The position numbers and the translations under genes were made by a program. Positions 30,643 to 40,440 of a stretch of DNA of 64,000 nt are shown here, piece after piece. The notes beneath the pieces were generated by a model, which worked only from the letters and a program-made list of their open reading frames with translations, was not told the origin of the DNA and made no database searches. Origin of the DNA: Alcanivorax sp. DSM 26293 (lineage in GTDB: Bacteria; Pseudomonadota; Gammaproteobacteria; Pseudomonadales; Alcanivoracaceae). The stretch spans positions 259,695 to 323,694 of the forward strand of contig NZ_FNUM01000001.1 of the NCBI RefSeq assembly GCF_900107995.1, in the 5' to 3' direction. Numbering within the stretch: the stretch's first letter is position 1; each line of letters begins with the position of its first letter.

Positions 30643-32457
30643 TCAGTACATGGAATCAATCAGGTGCTTGTGTTTTTTCTCCACGAAGGAACGCTTCAGC
30701 TTCATGGTGGCAGTCAGCTCCTCATCCTCGGCGGTGAGCAGCACGTCGATCAGGCGGAAATACTTGATCTGTTCCACCTGGGCGAACTGTTTATTCACAT
30801 CCGTAATGATGCTGTCGATCAGGTCGATCACCTCCTTGGCACGACACAGGGAGGCGAAGTTGGAAAACGGGACCTGACGATCCTGGGCATATTTCTCCAC
30901 GTTTTCCTGATCAATCATGATCAGGCAGGTGAGGTACTTGCGCTGGTCGCCAATGACCACGGCATCGGAAATATACGGAGAAAACTTTATGCGGCTTTCA
31001 ATTTCCGCCGGGGTAATATTCTTGCCGCCGGCGGTGATGATGATGTCTTTCAGGCGACCGGTAATGGTGAGCATGCCGTCTTGCAGACGCCCCACATCGC
31101 CGGTGTGCAGCCAGCCATCGCGGATATCTTCCGCGGTTTTTTCCGGCTTGCGCCAGTAACCGGCGAACACATGGTCACCGCGTACCAGCACTTCACCGTT
31201 GTCGGCAATGCGCACCTCGGTCTCGGGCAGCGGCTCGCCCACGGAACCCACCCGGGCCCGGTCCTTGCTGTTGAGCGATACCACGCCGGTGGTTTCGGTC
31301 ATGCCATAGCCTTCATAAAGCGGCACGCCCAGGGACTGGAACCAGCGAATCAGGTCCGGGGAGATGGGTGCCGCGCCGGTGGTGCCCCGACGCAGGCGCG
31401 CCATACCGATCAGGTCCCGGACATTGCGCAACACCAACAGGTTCCAGAACTGGTAATGCAGCCAGGAAAGTGGTGACCGTTTACGCTCACAGTGCCAGCT
31501 ATCGCCGGCGGCCAGGGCCCGGTCAAAACACCAGCGGCCAAAACCGGTGGCTTCGTCCCGCAGGGTCATCATGGAGCTGTAGATCTTTTCCCACAGACGC
31601 GGTACGGCGGCAAAGGTATGGGGCGACACTTCGCGCAGGTTCTCGAACACGGTCTCCGGGCTCTCCGCAAAGTTCACGGTACACCCCTTGTAGATCGGTA
31701 CTTCCACCGATACCAGCCGCTCCAGAATATGGCAAAGGGGAAGGAAGCAGAGCTGGTCATCGTCTTCATGGGCTTCCAGCACCTGCTCACCAGCCGCCAG
31801 CTGGAACAGCACATTGCGGTGGCTGATCATGGCGCCCTTGGGGGCACCGGTGGTGCCGGAGGTGTAGATCAGCATGCGGATGTCATCCGGCTGACTCTCG
31901 GCGATGCTGGCGCTGAACCGGGCTTCGGCATCGGCAATGCCCTCGCCCAGGGCGTAGAGTTCATCCAGGAACATGACCATGGGATCACTGAAATCCCGCA
32001 GCCCCTTGCGATCAAACACGATCACTTTTTTCAGGGTGGGCACCTGGTCGCGTACGGTCAGGTATTTGTCCAGCTGTTCATCGTTTTCCACGAACAGGAA
32101 GGCGGAGCCACTGTCATTGACCAGGTAGGCCAGCTGCTCGGCGCTGTCGGTGGTATAGACGCCATTGCTGATGCCGCCCGCGCCGGCGATACCCAGATCG
32201 CAGTAGAGCCATTCCTTGTTGTCTTCACTGAGAATGGAGACCGGCTGGCCCCGCTCCAGGCCGAGAGACAGCAGCGCTACGCCGATGGCACGGGCCTTTT
32301 CGTAATAGTCCTGCCAGCTGTAGCTCTGCCAGATGCCCAGGTCCTTTTCCCGGTGCGCAATTTGCGCTCCCCGCTCCAGGCATTGCTGGCGCCACAGTTT
32401 GACCACGGTGTCGCAACCGTGGAGACGGGTTGGTGCGTTGTTGGTTGTTGTCATCAT
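30643..32457 (-). CDS. AMP-forming long-chain acyl-CoA synthetase family protein
   Basis: A 604-residue adenylate-forming ligase. The P-loop-like motif IYTSGTTGAPKGAMISH (about 198-214), GYGMTETTGVVSLN (A5-like), the A7 region WLHTGDVGRLQDGMLTITGR with the hinge Asp, and the A8 KDIIITAGGKNITPAEIE are all present. Length and motifs fit FadD15/FACS-type ligases. It activates a carboxylic acid to its CoA ester. Its ATG overlaps the stop of the upstream livF-type gene, so it belongs to the transporter operon and may trap the imported acid as CoA thioester. Confidence 0.9.
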   Translation of the reverse strand: MMTTTNNAPTRLHGCDTVVKLWRQQCLERGAQIAHREKDLGIWQSYSWQDYYEKARAIGVALLSLGLERGQPVSILSEDNKEWLYCDLGIAGAGGISNGVYTTDSAEQLAYLVNDSGSAFLFVENDEQLDKYLTVRDQVPTLKKVIVFDRKGLRDFSDPMVMFLDELYALGEGIADAEARFSASIAESQPDDIRMLIYTSGTTGAPKGAMISHRNVLFQLAAGEQVLEAHEDDDQLCFLPLCHILERLVSVEVPIYKGCTVNFAESPETVFENLREVSPHTFAAVPRLWEKIYSSMMTLRDEATGFGRWCFDRALAAGDSWHCERKRSPLSWLHYQFWNLLVLRNVRDLIGMARLRRGTTGAAPISPDLIRWFQSLGVPLYEGYGMTETTGVVSLNSKDRARVGSVGEPLPETEVRIADNGEVLVRGDHVFAGYWRKPEKTAEDIRDGWLHTGDVGRLQDGMLTITGRLKDIIITAGGKNITPAEIESRIKFSPYISDAVVIGDQRKYLTCLIMIDQENVEKYAQDRQVPFSNFASLCRAKEVIDLIDSIITDVNKQFAQVEQIKYFRLIDVLLTAEDEELTATMKLKRSFVEKKHKHLIDSMY

Positions 32458-33260
32458 CAGCGCCAGGTCTTCTTTCGTTTCCAGCGTTTTTCCGGTCGGT
32501 CATCCCCCGCCGACTGGCCCAGATAGAATTCGCGAATGTCGTCGCTGGCGAGCAACGCCTCGGCGCTGCCGTCCATGACGATGCGGCCGGTTTCCAGCAC
32601 ATAGCCATGGTCCGCCGTGTTCAGTGCCACCTGGGCATTCTGCTCCACCAGCAACAGGGTCACGCCCTGCTCTTTATTCAGCCGACGGACGATGGCGAAG
32701 ATTTCCTGCACCAGCAGCGGCGACAGCCCCAGGGACGGTTCATCCAGCAACATCAGCGACGGCCGCGACATCAGCCCGCGACCGATGGCCAGCATCTGCT
32801 GCTGACCGCCAGACAGGGTGCCGGCGGGCTGGTTGCGGCGCTCCAGCAGGATCGGGAAATAGTCATACACCATTTCCATGTCCTGGCGGATACCCGCCTT
32901 GTCGCGGCGGATGTAAGCCCCCATGGCCAGATTCTCTTCCACGGTGAGAAACGGAAACACTTCCCGCCCTTCCGGCACGTGGGCGATACCCTGACGGACC
33001 AGGGCATCCGGTTCGCGCCCCTCGATGGCTTCGCCAGCCAGGCTGATGCTGCCCTTGCGCGGCGCCAGGGCGCCGGAAATGGTTTTCATCAGGGTGGTCT
33101 TGCCGGCGCCGTTGGCCCCAAGGATGGCAACCACCTTGCCTTCGAACACATCGATGGATACCCCGCGCAGGGCCATCACCGGGCCGTAGAAGGCTTCCAG
33201 ATTTTTGACCTGCAGCAGCGGCTGGGCATCATTCATGGTGTCTTTCTGTACTGCACTCAT
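32457..33260 (-). CDS. livF: Liv-type ABC transporter ATP-binding protein (LivF-like)
   Basis: A 267-residue ATPase starting MSAVQKDTMNDAQP at the ATG at 33260, which overlaps the stop of the LivG-like gene (ATGA). Walker A ILGANGAGKTTLMKT, signature LSGGQQQMLAIGRGLM and Walker B LMLLDEPSLGLSP are intact. It energises import with the LivG-like subunit. LivF is the best-fitting name by order and length; the transported ligand may not be an amino acid. Confidence 0.9.
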   Translation of the reverse strand: MSAVQKDTMNDAQPLLQVKNLEAFYGPVMALRGVSIDVFEGKVVAILGANGAGKTTLMKTISGALAPRKGSISLAGEAIEGREPDALVRQGIAHVPEGREVFPFLTVEENLAMGAYIRRDKAGIRQDMEMVYDYFPILLERRNQPAGTLSGGQQQMLAIGRGLMSRPSLMLLDEPSLGLSPLLVQEIFAIVRRLNKEQGVTLLLVEQNAQVALNTADHGYVLETGRIVMDGSAEALLASDDIREFYLGQSAGDDRPEKRWKRKKTWR

Positions 33261-34027
33261 GAGGTTGCCTCCGTGCCCAGATAGGCTTCGATCACCTTGG
33301 GGTCTGCCTGTACGTCGGCGGCCGAGCCCATGGCCAACGGCCGGCCTTCCGACACCGCCAGCACCCGGTTGGATACCCGCGATACCAGGCTCATGTCGTG
33401 CTCTACCATCAGTACGGTCAGGCCCAGATCTTTCTGCATGTCCTCGATCCACCAGGCCATGTTCTGGGTTTCTTCCACGCTGAGGCCGGAAGCCGGTTCA
33501 TCCAGCAGGATCAGTTTCGGCTGGCTGGACAGGGCCCGGGCAATTTCCACCACCTTGCGCACCCCATAGGGCAGGCCGGCGATCAGCTTGTCCCGGTAGG
33601 GAGCCAGGTCGAGGAAATCAATCACCTCTTCCACCAGCAGCCGATGCTCCCGTTCACTGCGCCGCACCTTGGGCAGGAACAACAGCTCCTCGAACCAGCG
33701 GGTATTGCGCCGGCAATGACGGCCGATCAACAGGTTCTGCAGTACCGAGGAGTGATCGAACAATTCAATATTCTGGAAAGTGCGGGCGATACCCAGCCCG
33801 GCCACCTTATGCGCCGGCAGGGAAGTAATGTCCTGCCCGTCAAAGAGGATCTGCCCGCCGCCCGGTTCATAAAGACGGCTAATCAGATTGAAGATGGTGG
33901 ATTTCCCTGCCCCGTTGGGGCCAACCAGGGTGAACACTTCGCCGGGCTCCACGGTGAAACTGACACCGTCCACCGCTTTCACCCCGCCGAAAGAAATGGA
34001 GAGATCCTTTACCTGTAACAGACTCAT
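33257..34027 (-). CDS. livG: Liv-type ABC transporter ATP-binding protein (LivG-like)
   Basis: A 256-residue ATPase. Walker A LVGPNGAGKSTIFNLI and Walker B LILLDEPASGLSVEE are present. The signature region reads LPYGVRKVVEIARAL, the variant usual for LivG-type subunits in place of LSGGQ. It forms the ATPase pair with the LivF-like protein on the cytoplasmic face of the permease. Its start overlaps the permease gene end by 4 bp. Confidence 0.9.
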   Translation of the reverse strand: MSLLQVKDLSISFGGVKAVDGVSFTVEPGEVFTLVGPNGAGKSTIFNLISRLYEPGGGQILFDGQDITSLPAHKVAGLGIARTFQNIELFDHSSVLQNLLIGRHCRRNTRWFEELLFLPKVRRSEREHRLLVEEVIDFLDLAPYRDKLIAGLPYGVRKVVEIARALSSQPKLILLDEPASGLSVEETQNMAWWIEDMQKDLGLTVLMVEHDMSLVSRVSNRVLAVSEGRPLAMGSAADVQADPKVIEAYLGTEATS

Positions 34028-35121
34028 CGTTGGCGCTCCGTTTTCAGGTAGGTACGGGTACGGCGGAACATGCCCTTGCGATACAGCGGGAACAGCTGCA
34101 ACCAGGTACGCACCTTGAACCAGACGCCGTAGAGGCCACGCGGTTCGTAAATCACCATAAGCAGAATCAGCAGGGCGAACAGGGCCGTATCCAGGCCCGG
34201 GTAGGCCGCAATCTGGATGCCGGCGGTGTTATCCAGGTAATCACTGGCGATGGCGATCAATTGTGGCAGCAACACCACCACAATGGCGCCGAAGAAGGCC
34301 CCGTGCACCGAGCCCAGTCCGCCGATCACGATCTGCAACAGCAAGGTGATGGAGATCAGTACCAGGAAGCTTTCATAGTTCACCGCCTGGGCCAGGTGGG
34401 CATAGAGCGCCCCGGCCAGGCCGGTGATAGCGCAGGACAGGCTGAAAGACAGGGTCTTGGCGCGGGCCACATTGACCCCCAGGGCCCGGGCGGACACTTC
34501 ACTGTCACGCACGGCCAGGAAAGAGCGGCCCGAGGCACTGCGCAGCAGGTTCAGATACCCCAGGGTGACCAGCACCAGTACCGCCAGGCAGAGATAGTAG
34601 AAGGCTTCCGGGGTGGCATACCGGTCGATCTCCATGCCGAACATGGCAATCGGCGGGGCAAACACCCCGGCCACCCCACCGGTAATCGGCTCGGCCATAA
34701 TCGCCACGTCCTCGATAATGATGCTCAGTGCGAGAGTGGCGATGGCCAGATAGATGCCGCTCATACGCAGGATCGGCCGGGAGATGATCGCACCGATCAC
34801 TCCGGAGGTGACTGCACTGGCCAGCAAGGCAGGCAGAAAGTGCCAGCCACGCAGCATCAACGCCAGATTGGTAAAGGCCCCAATGGCCATGAAGGCCGCA
34901 TGCCCCAGGCTGACCTGGCCGGTATGGCCACTGATCAGCATCAGGCCCAGCCCCGCCAGGGACCACACCAGCACGGCAGTGAGCTCACCTAGATAGTAGG
35001 TGCCCAGCAGCCAGGGCGCGGCCAACAATAGCGCCATCAGGATGGCGTACTGGGCCAGGTGCCAGCGCCCTTCAAACAGATTGATATCGTCGTCGTAACG
35101 GCTTTTGAATCGGTTGCTCAT
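34024..35121 (-). CDS. livM: Liv-type ABC transporter permease (LivM-like)
   Basis: A 365-residue inner-membrane permease with about nine hydrophobic segments. It carries the typical LivM text LGLMLISGHTGQVSLGHAAF near the N terminus and YLNLLRSASGRSFLAVRDSE, the cytoplasmic EAA-type loop that contacts the ATPases. The C-terminal tail beyond about 330 is basic and cytoplasmic. It follows livH by 3 bp on the same strand and forms a heterodimeric channel with it. Confidence 0.9.
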   Translation of the reverse strand: MSNRFKSRYDDDINLFEGRWHLAQYAILMALLLAAPWLLGTYYLGELTAVLVWSLAGLGLMLISGHTGQVSLGHAAFMAIGAFTNLALMLRGWHFLPALLASAVTSGVIGAIISRPILRMSGIYLAIATLALSIIIEDVAIMAEPITGGVAGVFAPPIAMFGMEIDRYATPEAFYYLCLAVLVLVTLGYLNLLRSASGRSFLAVRDSEVSARALGVNVARAKTLSFSLSCAITGLAGALYAHLAQAVNYESFLVLISITLLLQIVIGGLGSVHGAFFGAIVVVLLPQLIAIASDYLDNTAGIQIAAYPGLDTALFALLILLMVIYEPRGLYGVWFKVRTWLQLFPLYRKGMFRRTRTYLKTERQR

Positions 35122-35124
35122 GGC

Positions 35125-36003
35125 CTACACCTTCTTCTGGCTGATCTGCGCGAACAGGCCGCCGGGGCGCAGGATCAGCACCAGCAACATCAACACATAG
35201 GGGGCAATCTGGCCGACGCCGGACGGCAGATAGCGACCGGCGAAGGGTTCCACGATGCCCACCAGCAGGCCGCCCAGCAGCGCCCCGGGCAAAGAGCCCA
35301 GGCCGCCGATCACCGCCGCCGCAAACGCCTTGATACCGAACAGCAGCCCCACGGAAGGCTCCACCGCCCCCTTGGCGGCAAACATGACCCCGGCAATGGC
35401 CGCCACCACCCCGGACAGGGCCCAGACAATGGCATTGATGCGTTTCACCGGAATGCCCATGTAGTAAGCCGCCATCTGGTTCTGGCTACTGGCCTGCATG
35501 GCCACGCCAAGACGGGTACGGGCAAAGAAGAAGTAGAGAATGGAGGTAAGCGCCACGGTGGTAATGATGATCACCGCGTCCACCACCGGGATCATCAGTT
35601 CCCCCAGTGTCCAGACCCGGCCAATAAAGGGCGTTTCCAGGGAGGTGGGATCATGCCCCCAGATCACCCCGGCCACGAAGCGGATCAGAAACCCGAGGGC
35701 GATGGTCAGGATCACCATGGCAAATTGCGGTTGGCCAAAGATGGCTCGCAGCACGAAACGATCAAGGAGGTAGCCGAACAGGCCGAGGATCAGGGCGGCC
35801 AAGGTGATGCCCACCAGAAAAGGCAGGTCCGCGTAGCTGGCATTGATGAAGGTAACGCCGAGAAAGGCTCCCAGCATCATCATGTCGCCCTGGGCGAAGT
35901 TGACCGCTTCGGATGCCTTGTAAATCAGTACAAAACCCAGCGCCAACAGCCCGTAAATGCAGCCATTGGCAATCCCGCCGACCAGCAGCTGGAGTATATC
36001 CAT
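35125..36003 (-). CDS. livH: Liv-type ABC transporter permease (LivH-like)
   Basis: A 292-residue inner-membrane permease, first gene of the six-gene minus-strand operon livH-livM-livG-livF-acyl-CoA ligase-binding protein (36003 down to 29395). It begins MDILQLLVGGIANGCIYGLL and contains VLIYKASEAVNFAQGDMMML and the ATPase-contact loop RTRLGVAMQASSQNQMAAYY, all characteristic of LivH. About eight hydrophobic helices. The promoter should lie in 36004-36197, a divergent gap shared with the GNAT gene. Confidence 0.9.
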   Translation of the reverse strand: MDILQLLVGGIANGCIYGLLALGFVLIYKASEAVNFAQGDMMMLGAFLGVTFINASYADLPFLVGITLAALILGLFGYLLDRFVLRAIFGQPQFAMVILTIALGFLIRFVAGVIWGHDPTSLETPFIGRVWTLGELMIPVVDAVIIITTVALTSILYFFFARTRLGVAMQASSQNQMAAYYMGIPVKRINAIVWALSGVVAAIAGVMFAAKGAVEPSVGLLFGIKAFAAAVIGGLGSLPGALLGGLLVGIVEPFAGRYLPSGVGQIAPYVLMLLVLILRPGGLFAQISQKKV

Positions 36004-36197
36004 GGTCCCTCTCTCCCGGGGGGTTATTATTCTGTTGCTTTTTTATTCAAGTGTTCCCGAGCCTAGCGGAAGTCCGACATTCTCACCAGTATGTAAAATG
36101 TAACAGGATCAGAACAGGCCGGAGGGCTATCCGTTATACCTGTATTTTTCGCCGCTTCCGGTATGCTTGGCTGCCGTTTAGCAAACCCCACCCGCTC

Positions 36198-36794
36198 ATG
36201 AATGTAAATGATCCCCTTCGCATTGATGCCATCGCCCGAGTCCTCAGTCTGGCTTTTTACCGGGACCCTCTGTTTTGCTATTTCTTTCCGGATGACTCGC
36301 GCCGGCTGGCCCAGTCCCGCCATACCTTCCTGTTTCTGGCTCGCCATGCTCAGCACCGGGGAGAAATCTGTACCCCACCGGGTTCCGTAGACGGCGCTGC
36401 GCTGTGGCTGCCCTCCGACGCACTGCATCGGAGTGTGATGGATATGCTGCGCTTTGGGGCTCTGCCCATGTTGCGTCAAGGGCCGGCGGCAGTGAAACGG
36501 CAACTGGATGCTGGAGACGCCATGCAGAAAGTCCACGACGGTCTGATGAGCAAGCCCCATGCCTACCTGTTATTACTGGGGATTGATCCGCAGCATCAGG
36601 GCCGGGGTTTGGCCACACGGCTGCTGGAGCCAACGCTGGAGCGGTTGGACCGGGAAGGGTTGCCCGCTTATCTGGACACCCATAACCCGGACAATGTATC
36701 GCTGTACCGGCGGTTCGGGTTCGAGGTGGTGCATGAAGCGCCGATGCCGGGAACGCAGGTGCGGCATTGGGCGATGGTGCGGGGAAACCGCTAG
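36198..36794 (+). CDS. GNAT family N-acetyltransferase
   Basis: A 198-residue protein starting MNVNDPLRIDAIARVLSLAF at the ATG at 36198; longer readings upstream are not family-like. The acetyl-CoA-binding motif A is LLLLGIDPQHQGRGLATRLL (Q/RxxGxG/A, about 134-153), followed by YLDTHNPDNVSLYRRFGFEV, the usual GNAT C-terminal motif. No Shine-Dalgarno is obvious. The acceptor substrate is unknown. Followed by a REP hairpin. Confidence 0.85.
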   Translation: MNVNDPLRIDAIARVLSLAFYRDPLFCYFFPDDSRRLAQSRHTFLFLARHAQHRGEICTPPGSVDGAALWLPSDALHRSVMDMLRFGALPMLRQGPAAVKRQLDAGDAMQKVHDGLMSKPHAYLLLLGIDPQHQGRGLATRLLEPTLERLDREGLPAYLDTHNPDNVSLYRRFGFEVVHEAPMPGTQVRHWAMVRGNR

Positions 36795-36810
36795 CCAACA
36801 CGCCCCCTGT

Positions 36811-36877
36811 CCGTAGGAGCTATGCTTGCATGGCGAACAGGGGTCGCGGGTTCGCCATGCAAGCATAGCTCCTACGG
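36811..36877. repeat. REP-like hairpin, 28-bp perfect arms
   Basis: Arms 36811-36838 (CCGTAGGAGCTATGCTTGCA...) and 36850-36877 are exact reverse complements with an 11-base loop, lying between the convergent GNAT and ybiT genes. The sequence is related to the GTTGGAGCCTTGC family elsewhere in the window, and one arm recurs near 17484-17505. Confidence 0.85.
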
Positions 36878-36891
36878 CGAGGAAGACAGGC

Positions 36892-38481
36892 TCAGCCCAC
36901 GCCCTGACTTTTCAGATAGTCGTCGTAGCTGCCGTGGAAGTCGACGATGCCGGTGGGGGTGATTTCGATAATCCGGGAGGCCAGGGAGGACACGAATTCC
37001 CGGTCATGACTGACGAACAGCAAGGTACCCGGGTAATTTTCCAGCGCCAGATTCAGAGACTCGATGCACTCCATATCCATGTGGTTGGTGGGCTCATCCA
37101 GCAGCAGGATGTTGGGCCGTTGCAGCATGATCTTGCCGAACAGCATGCGCCCCTGCTCCCCCCCGGAGATCACCTTCACGGACTTGCCGATATCTTTCTG
37201 GGAAAACAGCAAGCGGCCCAGGGTGCCACGGATCACCTGCTCGTCGTCCTTCTCCTGCCCCCACTGGTTCATCCAGGCGAACAGGTCCATATCGTCGGCG
37301 AAGTCGTGGGCATGGTCCTGGGCGTAGTAACCCAGTTCACTGTTCTCGGACCATTTCACTTCCCCGGCGGTGGGTGCCAGATCCCCCACCAGACAGCGCA
37401 GCAAGGTGGATTTGCCAATGCCGTTGGGACCGATGATGGCGATGCGCTCGCCCACTTCCACGCGCAGGTCGAGGCCGGAGAACAGCGCCTCATCAAAGGA
37501 TTTGGCCAGCCCCTTCACTTCCAGCGCGTTGCGGAACAGCTTCTTGTCCTGCTCGAAAATAATGTAGGGGTTCTGGCGACTGGAGGGTTTCACCTCATCC
37601 AGCTTGATCTTGTCGATCTGCTTGGCGCGGCTGGTGGCCTGCTTGGACTTGGAAGCGTTGGCGCTGAAGCGGCTGACAAAGGTTTTCAACTCGGCGATTT
37701 GCTGTTTCTTTTTCGCATTGTCCGCATGCAGGCGCTCACGGGCCTGGGTAGCCGCGGTCATGTATTCATCATAGTTGCCCGGGTACAGGCGCACTTCGCC
37801 GTAATCCAGGTCTGCCATATGGGTGCAGACACTGTTCAGGAAGTGGCGATCGTGGGAAATGATGATCATGGTGCACTGACGCTGGTTGAGCACGTCTTCC
37901 AGCCAGCGAATGGTATTGATGTCCAGGTTGTTGGTAGGCTCGTCCAGCAACATGATGTCCGGATCGGCAAACAGGGCCTGGGCCAGCAGCACGCGCAGTT
38001 TCCAGCCGGGGGCAATCTCACTCATGGGCCCGAAGTGCTGCTCCACCGGAATATCCAGGCCCAACAGCAGCTCACCGGCGCGGGATTCGGCGGTGTAGCC
38101 GTCCAGCTCGGCGAATTCCGCCTCCAGCTCGCCGGCGCGAATGCCATCTTCCTCGCTCATTTCCGCCTTGGCGTAGATGCCGTCGCGCTCTTCCTTGATC
38201 TTCCACAACTCTTCGTTGCCCATGATCACGGTGTCCACCACCGAGTATTTCTCGTAGGCGAACTGATCCTGGCGCAGCTTGCCGATGCGCTCGTCCGGGT
38301 CCTTGGACACATTGCCAGAGGACGGCTCCAGATCTCCCCCGAGAATCTTCATCAGGGTGGATTTGCCGCAGCCGTTGGCGCCGATCAGGCCGTAGCGGTT
38401 GCCGTTGCCGAATTTCACGGACACGTTCTCAAACAGCGGCTTGGCACCGAACTGCATGGTTAGGTTGGCGGTTGTGAGCAA
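36892..38481 (-). CDS. ybiT: ABC-F ATPase YbiT
   Basis: A 529-residue soluble ABC-F protein of the ribosome-associated type (E. coli YbiT 530). Two ABC domains: [16 protein letters not shown] with [11 protein letters not shown], and [16 protein letters not shown] with [14 protein letters not shown] and [11 protein letters not shown]. The inter-domain linker (about 240-320) is Lys/Arg-rich helical ([20 protein letters not shown]). It probably acts at the ribosomal E site in translation quality control. The start is TTG at 38481, judged by alignment with the YbiT N terminus; the ribosome-binding site is weak. Confidence 0.92.
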   Translation of the reverse strand: MLTTANLTMQFGAKPLFENVSVKFGNGNRYGLIGANGCGKSTLMKILGGDLEPSSGNVSKDPDERIGKLRQDQFAYEKYSVVDTVIMGNEELWKIKEERDGIYAKAEMSEEDGIRAGELEAEFAELDGYTAESRAGELLLGLDIPVEQHFGPMSEIAPGWKLRVLLAQALFADPDIMLLDEPTNNLDINTIRWLEDVLNQRQCTMIIISHDRHFLNSVCTHMADLDYGEVRLYPGNYDEYMTAATQARERLHADNAKKKQQIAELKTFVSRFSANASKSKQATSRAKQIDKIKLDEVKPSSRQNPYIIFEQDKKLFRNALEVKGLAKSFDEALFSGLDLRVEVGERIAIIGPNGIGKSTLLRCLVGDLAPTAGEVKWSENSELGYYAQDHAHDFADDMDLFAWMNQWGQEKDDEQVIRGTLGRLLFSQKDIGKSVKVISGGEQGRMLFGKIMLQRPNILLLDEPTNHMDMECIESLNLALENYPGTLLFVSHDREFVSSLASRIIEITPTGIVDFHGSYDDYLKSQGVG

Positions 38482-38603
38482 TGTTTTGATCCGGTTGGAA
38501 AAGCGAAAAGCGCGGCTGATGAGAGATATCAGCGGCGAGAGTGCGCGCGAGGCGCGCGCATTGTCGCACAGCGACTGGCATCAGGACAGGGCTGGAAACG
38601 AGT

Positions 38604-38640
38604 GTAGGGTGCACTGAGCCTAAGGCGAACTGCACCCTAC
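38604..38640. repeat. Short hairpin repeat (GTGCACTGAGCC family)
   Basis: The arms GTAGGGTGCA (38604-38613) and TGCACCCTAC (38631-38640) enclose CTGAGCCTAAGGCGAAC. The same text forms a much longer inverted repeat at 51967-52035. Located just past the 3' end of the zinc-transport operon. Confidence 0.7.
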
Positions 38641-38666
38641 GGGGAGATCAAGAAGGAGGAACAGTG

Positions 38667-39200
38667 CTAGTAGCCGCTGAACATTTCGGCGGATTCGCCT
38701 TCCAGCACATAGCCGGCGGTGCCGTATTCGGTATCCTGGCTGGACACCTTGAGGGTGCCTTCCAACCACAGGGCTTCAAAGACCAGATCCAGGGGCACGC
38801 CCTGCCCTTTCATCTTCACCAGAACGATCTGGTTGCGGGGCGGGGGCGGGGTGTGGATACAGGCGCCGAAGTACGGCACCAGCAGAAATTCACGTACGTA
38901 TTCCTCATCACCATCCAGCGGCACGCCATAGCCGGGCAGACGCACAACCGTATTGTCCAATTCCGACTTCAGGGGCGCTTCGCGCCAGGCCTTGTCGATG
39001 GCTTCCATCATCTGCTCGCCACGGGCATCGCCATCGTCCACGTCTTCCGGTGGCTTATCTCCATAGATCTTGTTGAAGAGCTGTTCGTAGACCTGATTGA
39101 CGTCGTAATCGGCGGGCACCAGGTCATCCCATTCCAGTTCACGGGCTGCCCAGCCGGGCAGACTGACCAGCAGGCAGAGACAGATAATCAGACTACGCAT
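38667..39200 (-). CDS. Exported DUF3299 family protein
   Basis: A 177-residue secreted protein with a signal peptide (MRSLIICLCLLVSLPGWA, cleavage after about residue 19). The core PLDGDEEYVREFLLVPYFGA followed by CIHTPPPPRNQIVLV is the DUF3299 signature; this periplasmic family of unknown function usually sits beside ABC transporters for metals. It is last in the minus-strand operon MerC-like / ZrgA / ABC ATPase / FtsX permease / DUF3299, following the permease gene by 1 bp. A part in zinc handling is inferred from context. Confidence 0.85.
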   Translation of the reverse strand: MRSLIICLCLLVSLPGWAARELEWDDLVPADYDVNQVYEQLFNKIYGDKPPEDVDDGDARGEQMMEAIDKAWREAPLKSELDNTVVRLPGYGVPLDGDEEYVREFLLVPYFGACIHTPPPPRNQIVLVKMKGQGVPLDLVFEALWLEGTLKVSSQDTEYGTAGYVLEGESAEMFSGY

Positions 39201-39201
39201 G

Positions 39202-40440
39202 TCAGTTCCTCGGGGTCAGGCCATCGGCCAGACTGTTGCGGAAGGCCTTTTCCGCCGGAATCATGCCGGCCAGGGAACCGGCCAGCAGGATGGCCGCCAG
39301 GGTCGGCAATTCGCGCAGGGACAGGAAGCTGTCCGGCAGACGCAGGGACCATTCGGCCAGGGCCAGCGGAGCCAGCGCCCACTGTGCCACAAACAACAGC
39401 GTCAGACCCAGCAGGCTGCCGATCAGAGTGAGGAACAGGCTTTCCCCTACGATCACGCCATAGACAGCAAGCCGGCCGGCACCGGCGGCACGCAGTACCG
39501 CCAGTTCGTGTCGGCGGCCTTCCAGGGCGGCCAGAATAGTGGACACCAGCACCAGTAGCGCCACCAACAGAACCGCCAGGGACGTGGCACGCAGGGCATT
39601 TTCCCCCACCGCTGTCATGCGCCACAGGCGCTGCAGCTGGACACCGGGAATGATGGCGCTGAGCGGCTCGGCCTTATAACGGGACAGTTCCCGCTGCAGG
39701 CTGAGCACGGCGGTACGTCGTTGCAGACCCAGCATGACCGCATTCACGGAATCCGGGGTATCGGCCCGCTGACCCGGCAGCGGCGGCAACCCGGAACGAA
39801 ACTGGCCACCGCTGTGAATGGCGGCCATGCCGGCCAGGGAAATATGCACACTCTGATCCACCGGCGTGCCGGTGGCTGCCAGCACCCCCACTACAGTAAA
39901 GGGGTGGTTGTCGTGTTCGATAATGGCCGGGCCGCTGGCGCCGTGGGCCAGCACGATATCGTCACCGAGCCGGTAACCGAGACGCTGGGCCACGGCACTG
40001 CCCAGTACCACCTGATCCGCCCCGGCAAACCACTCGCCGCTTGCCAGCGACAGGGCCCGGTCCCGCCCATAGCGGTAGTGGGCCAGATAACTGTCGTTGG
40101 TGGCCACCACCGGAAAGCCACGATGGGAATCCCCCAGGGCGATGGGAATCCACCATTTCACATCCGGATGATCCGCCAGATGCTGCACGGTTTGCCAGCG
40201 AATCCCGGCGGTGGGATCGCTGAGCCGGAACACGCTGTACAGCAGGATATTCATGGGACCGCCGCGGGCACTGACGATCAGATCGATACCGGACACGGTG
40301 CTGGCAAAGTTGGCGCGCACCTGGTGACGCAGACGCTCGATGCCCACGATCATCACCAGACTCAACGCGATGGCCACAACAATCAGTGTTGCCGAGGTTT
40401 TCCGGGTACGCAACGAGGCAAGAATGATCCTAGGCAGCAT
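39202..40440 (-). CDS. ABC transporter permease, FtsX/MacB-like
   Basis: A 412-residue inner-membrane protein with one N-terminal helix (about 17-35), a large extracytoplasmic MacB-type domain (about 40-270) and three C-terminal helices forming the FtsX-like domain (about 285-400), with the characteristic ALEGRRHELAVLRAAGAGRL. Such permeases usually perform mechanotransmission or export rather than import. The gene overlaps that of its ATPase by 11 bp. In this operon it probably belongs to a zinc-linked ZrgABCDE-like system. Confidence 0.87.
   Translation of the reverse strand: MLPRIILASLRTRKTSATLIVVAIALSLVMIVGIERLRHQVRANFASTVSGIDLIVSARGGPMNILLYSVFRLSDPTAGIRWQTVQHLADHPDVKWWIPIALGDSHRGFPVVATNDSYLAHYRYGRDRALSLASGEWFAGADQVVLGSAVAQRLGYRLGDDIVLAHGASGPAIIEHDNHPFTVVGVLAATGTPVDQSVHISLAGMAAIHSGGQFRSGLPPLPGQRADTPDSVNAVMLGLQRRTAVLSLQRELSRYKAEPLSAIIPGVQLQRLWRMTAVGENALRATSLAVLLVALLVLVSTILAALEGRRHELAVLRAAGAGRLAVYGVIVGESLFLTLIGSLLGLTLLFVAQWALAPLALAEWSLRLPDSFLSLRELPTLAAILLAGSLAGMIPAEKAFRNSLADGLTPRN

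Noticed and set aside
36826-38463. 545-codon plus-strand frame opposite ybiT
   Set aside because: Shadow of ybiT, which carries two intact ABC cassettes; the frame also begins inside the REP hairpin.
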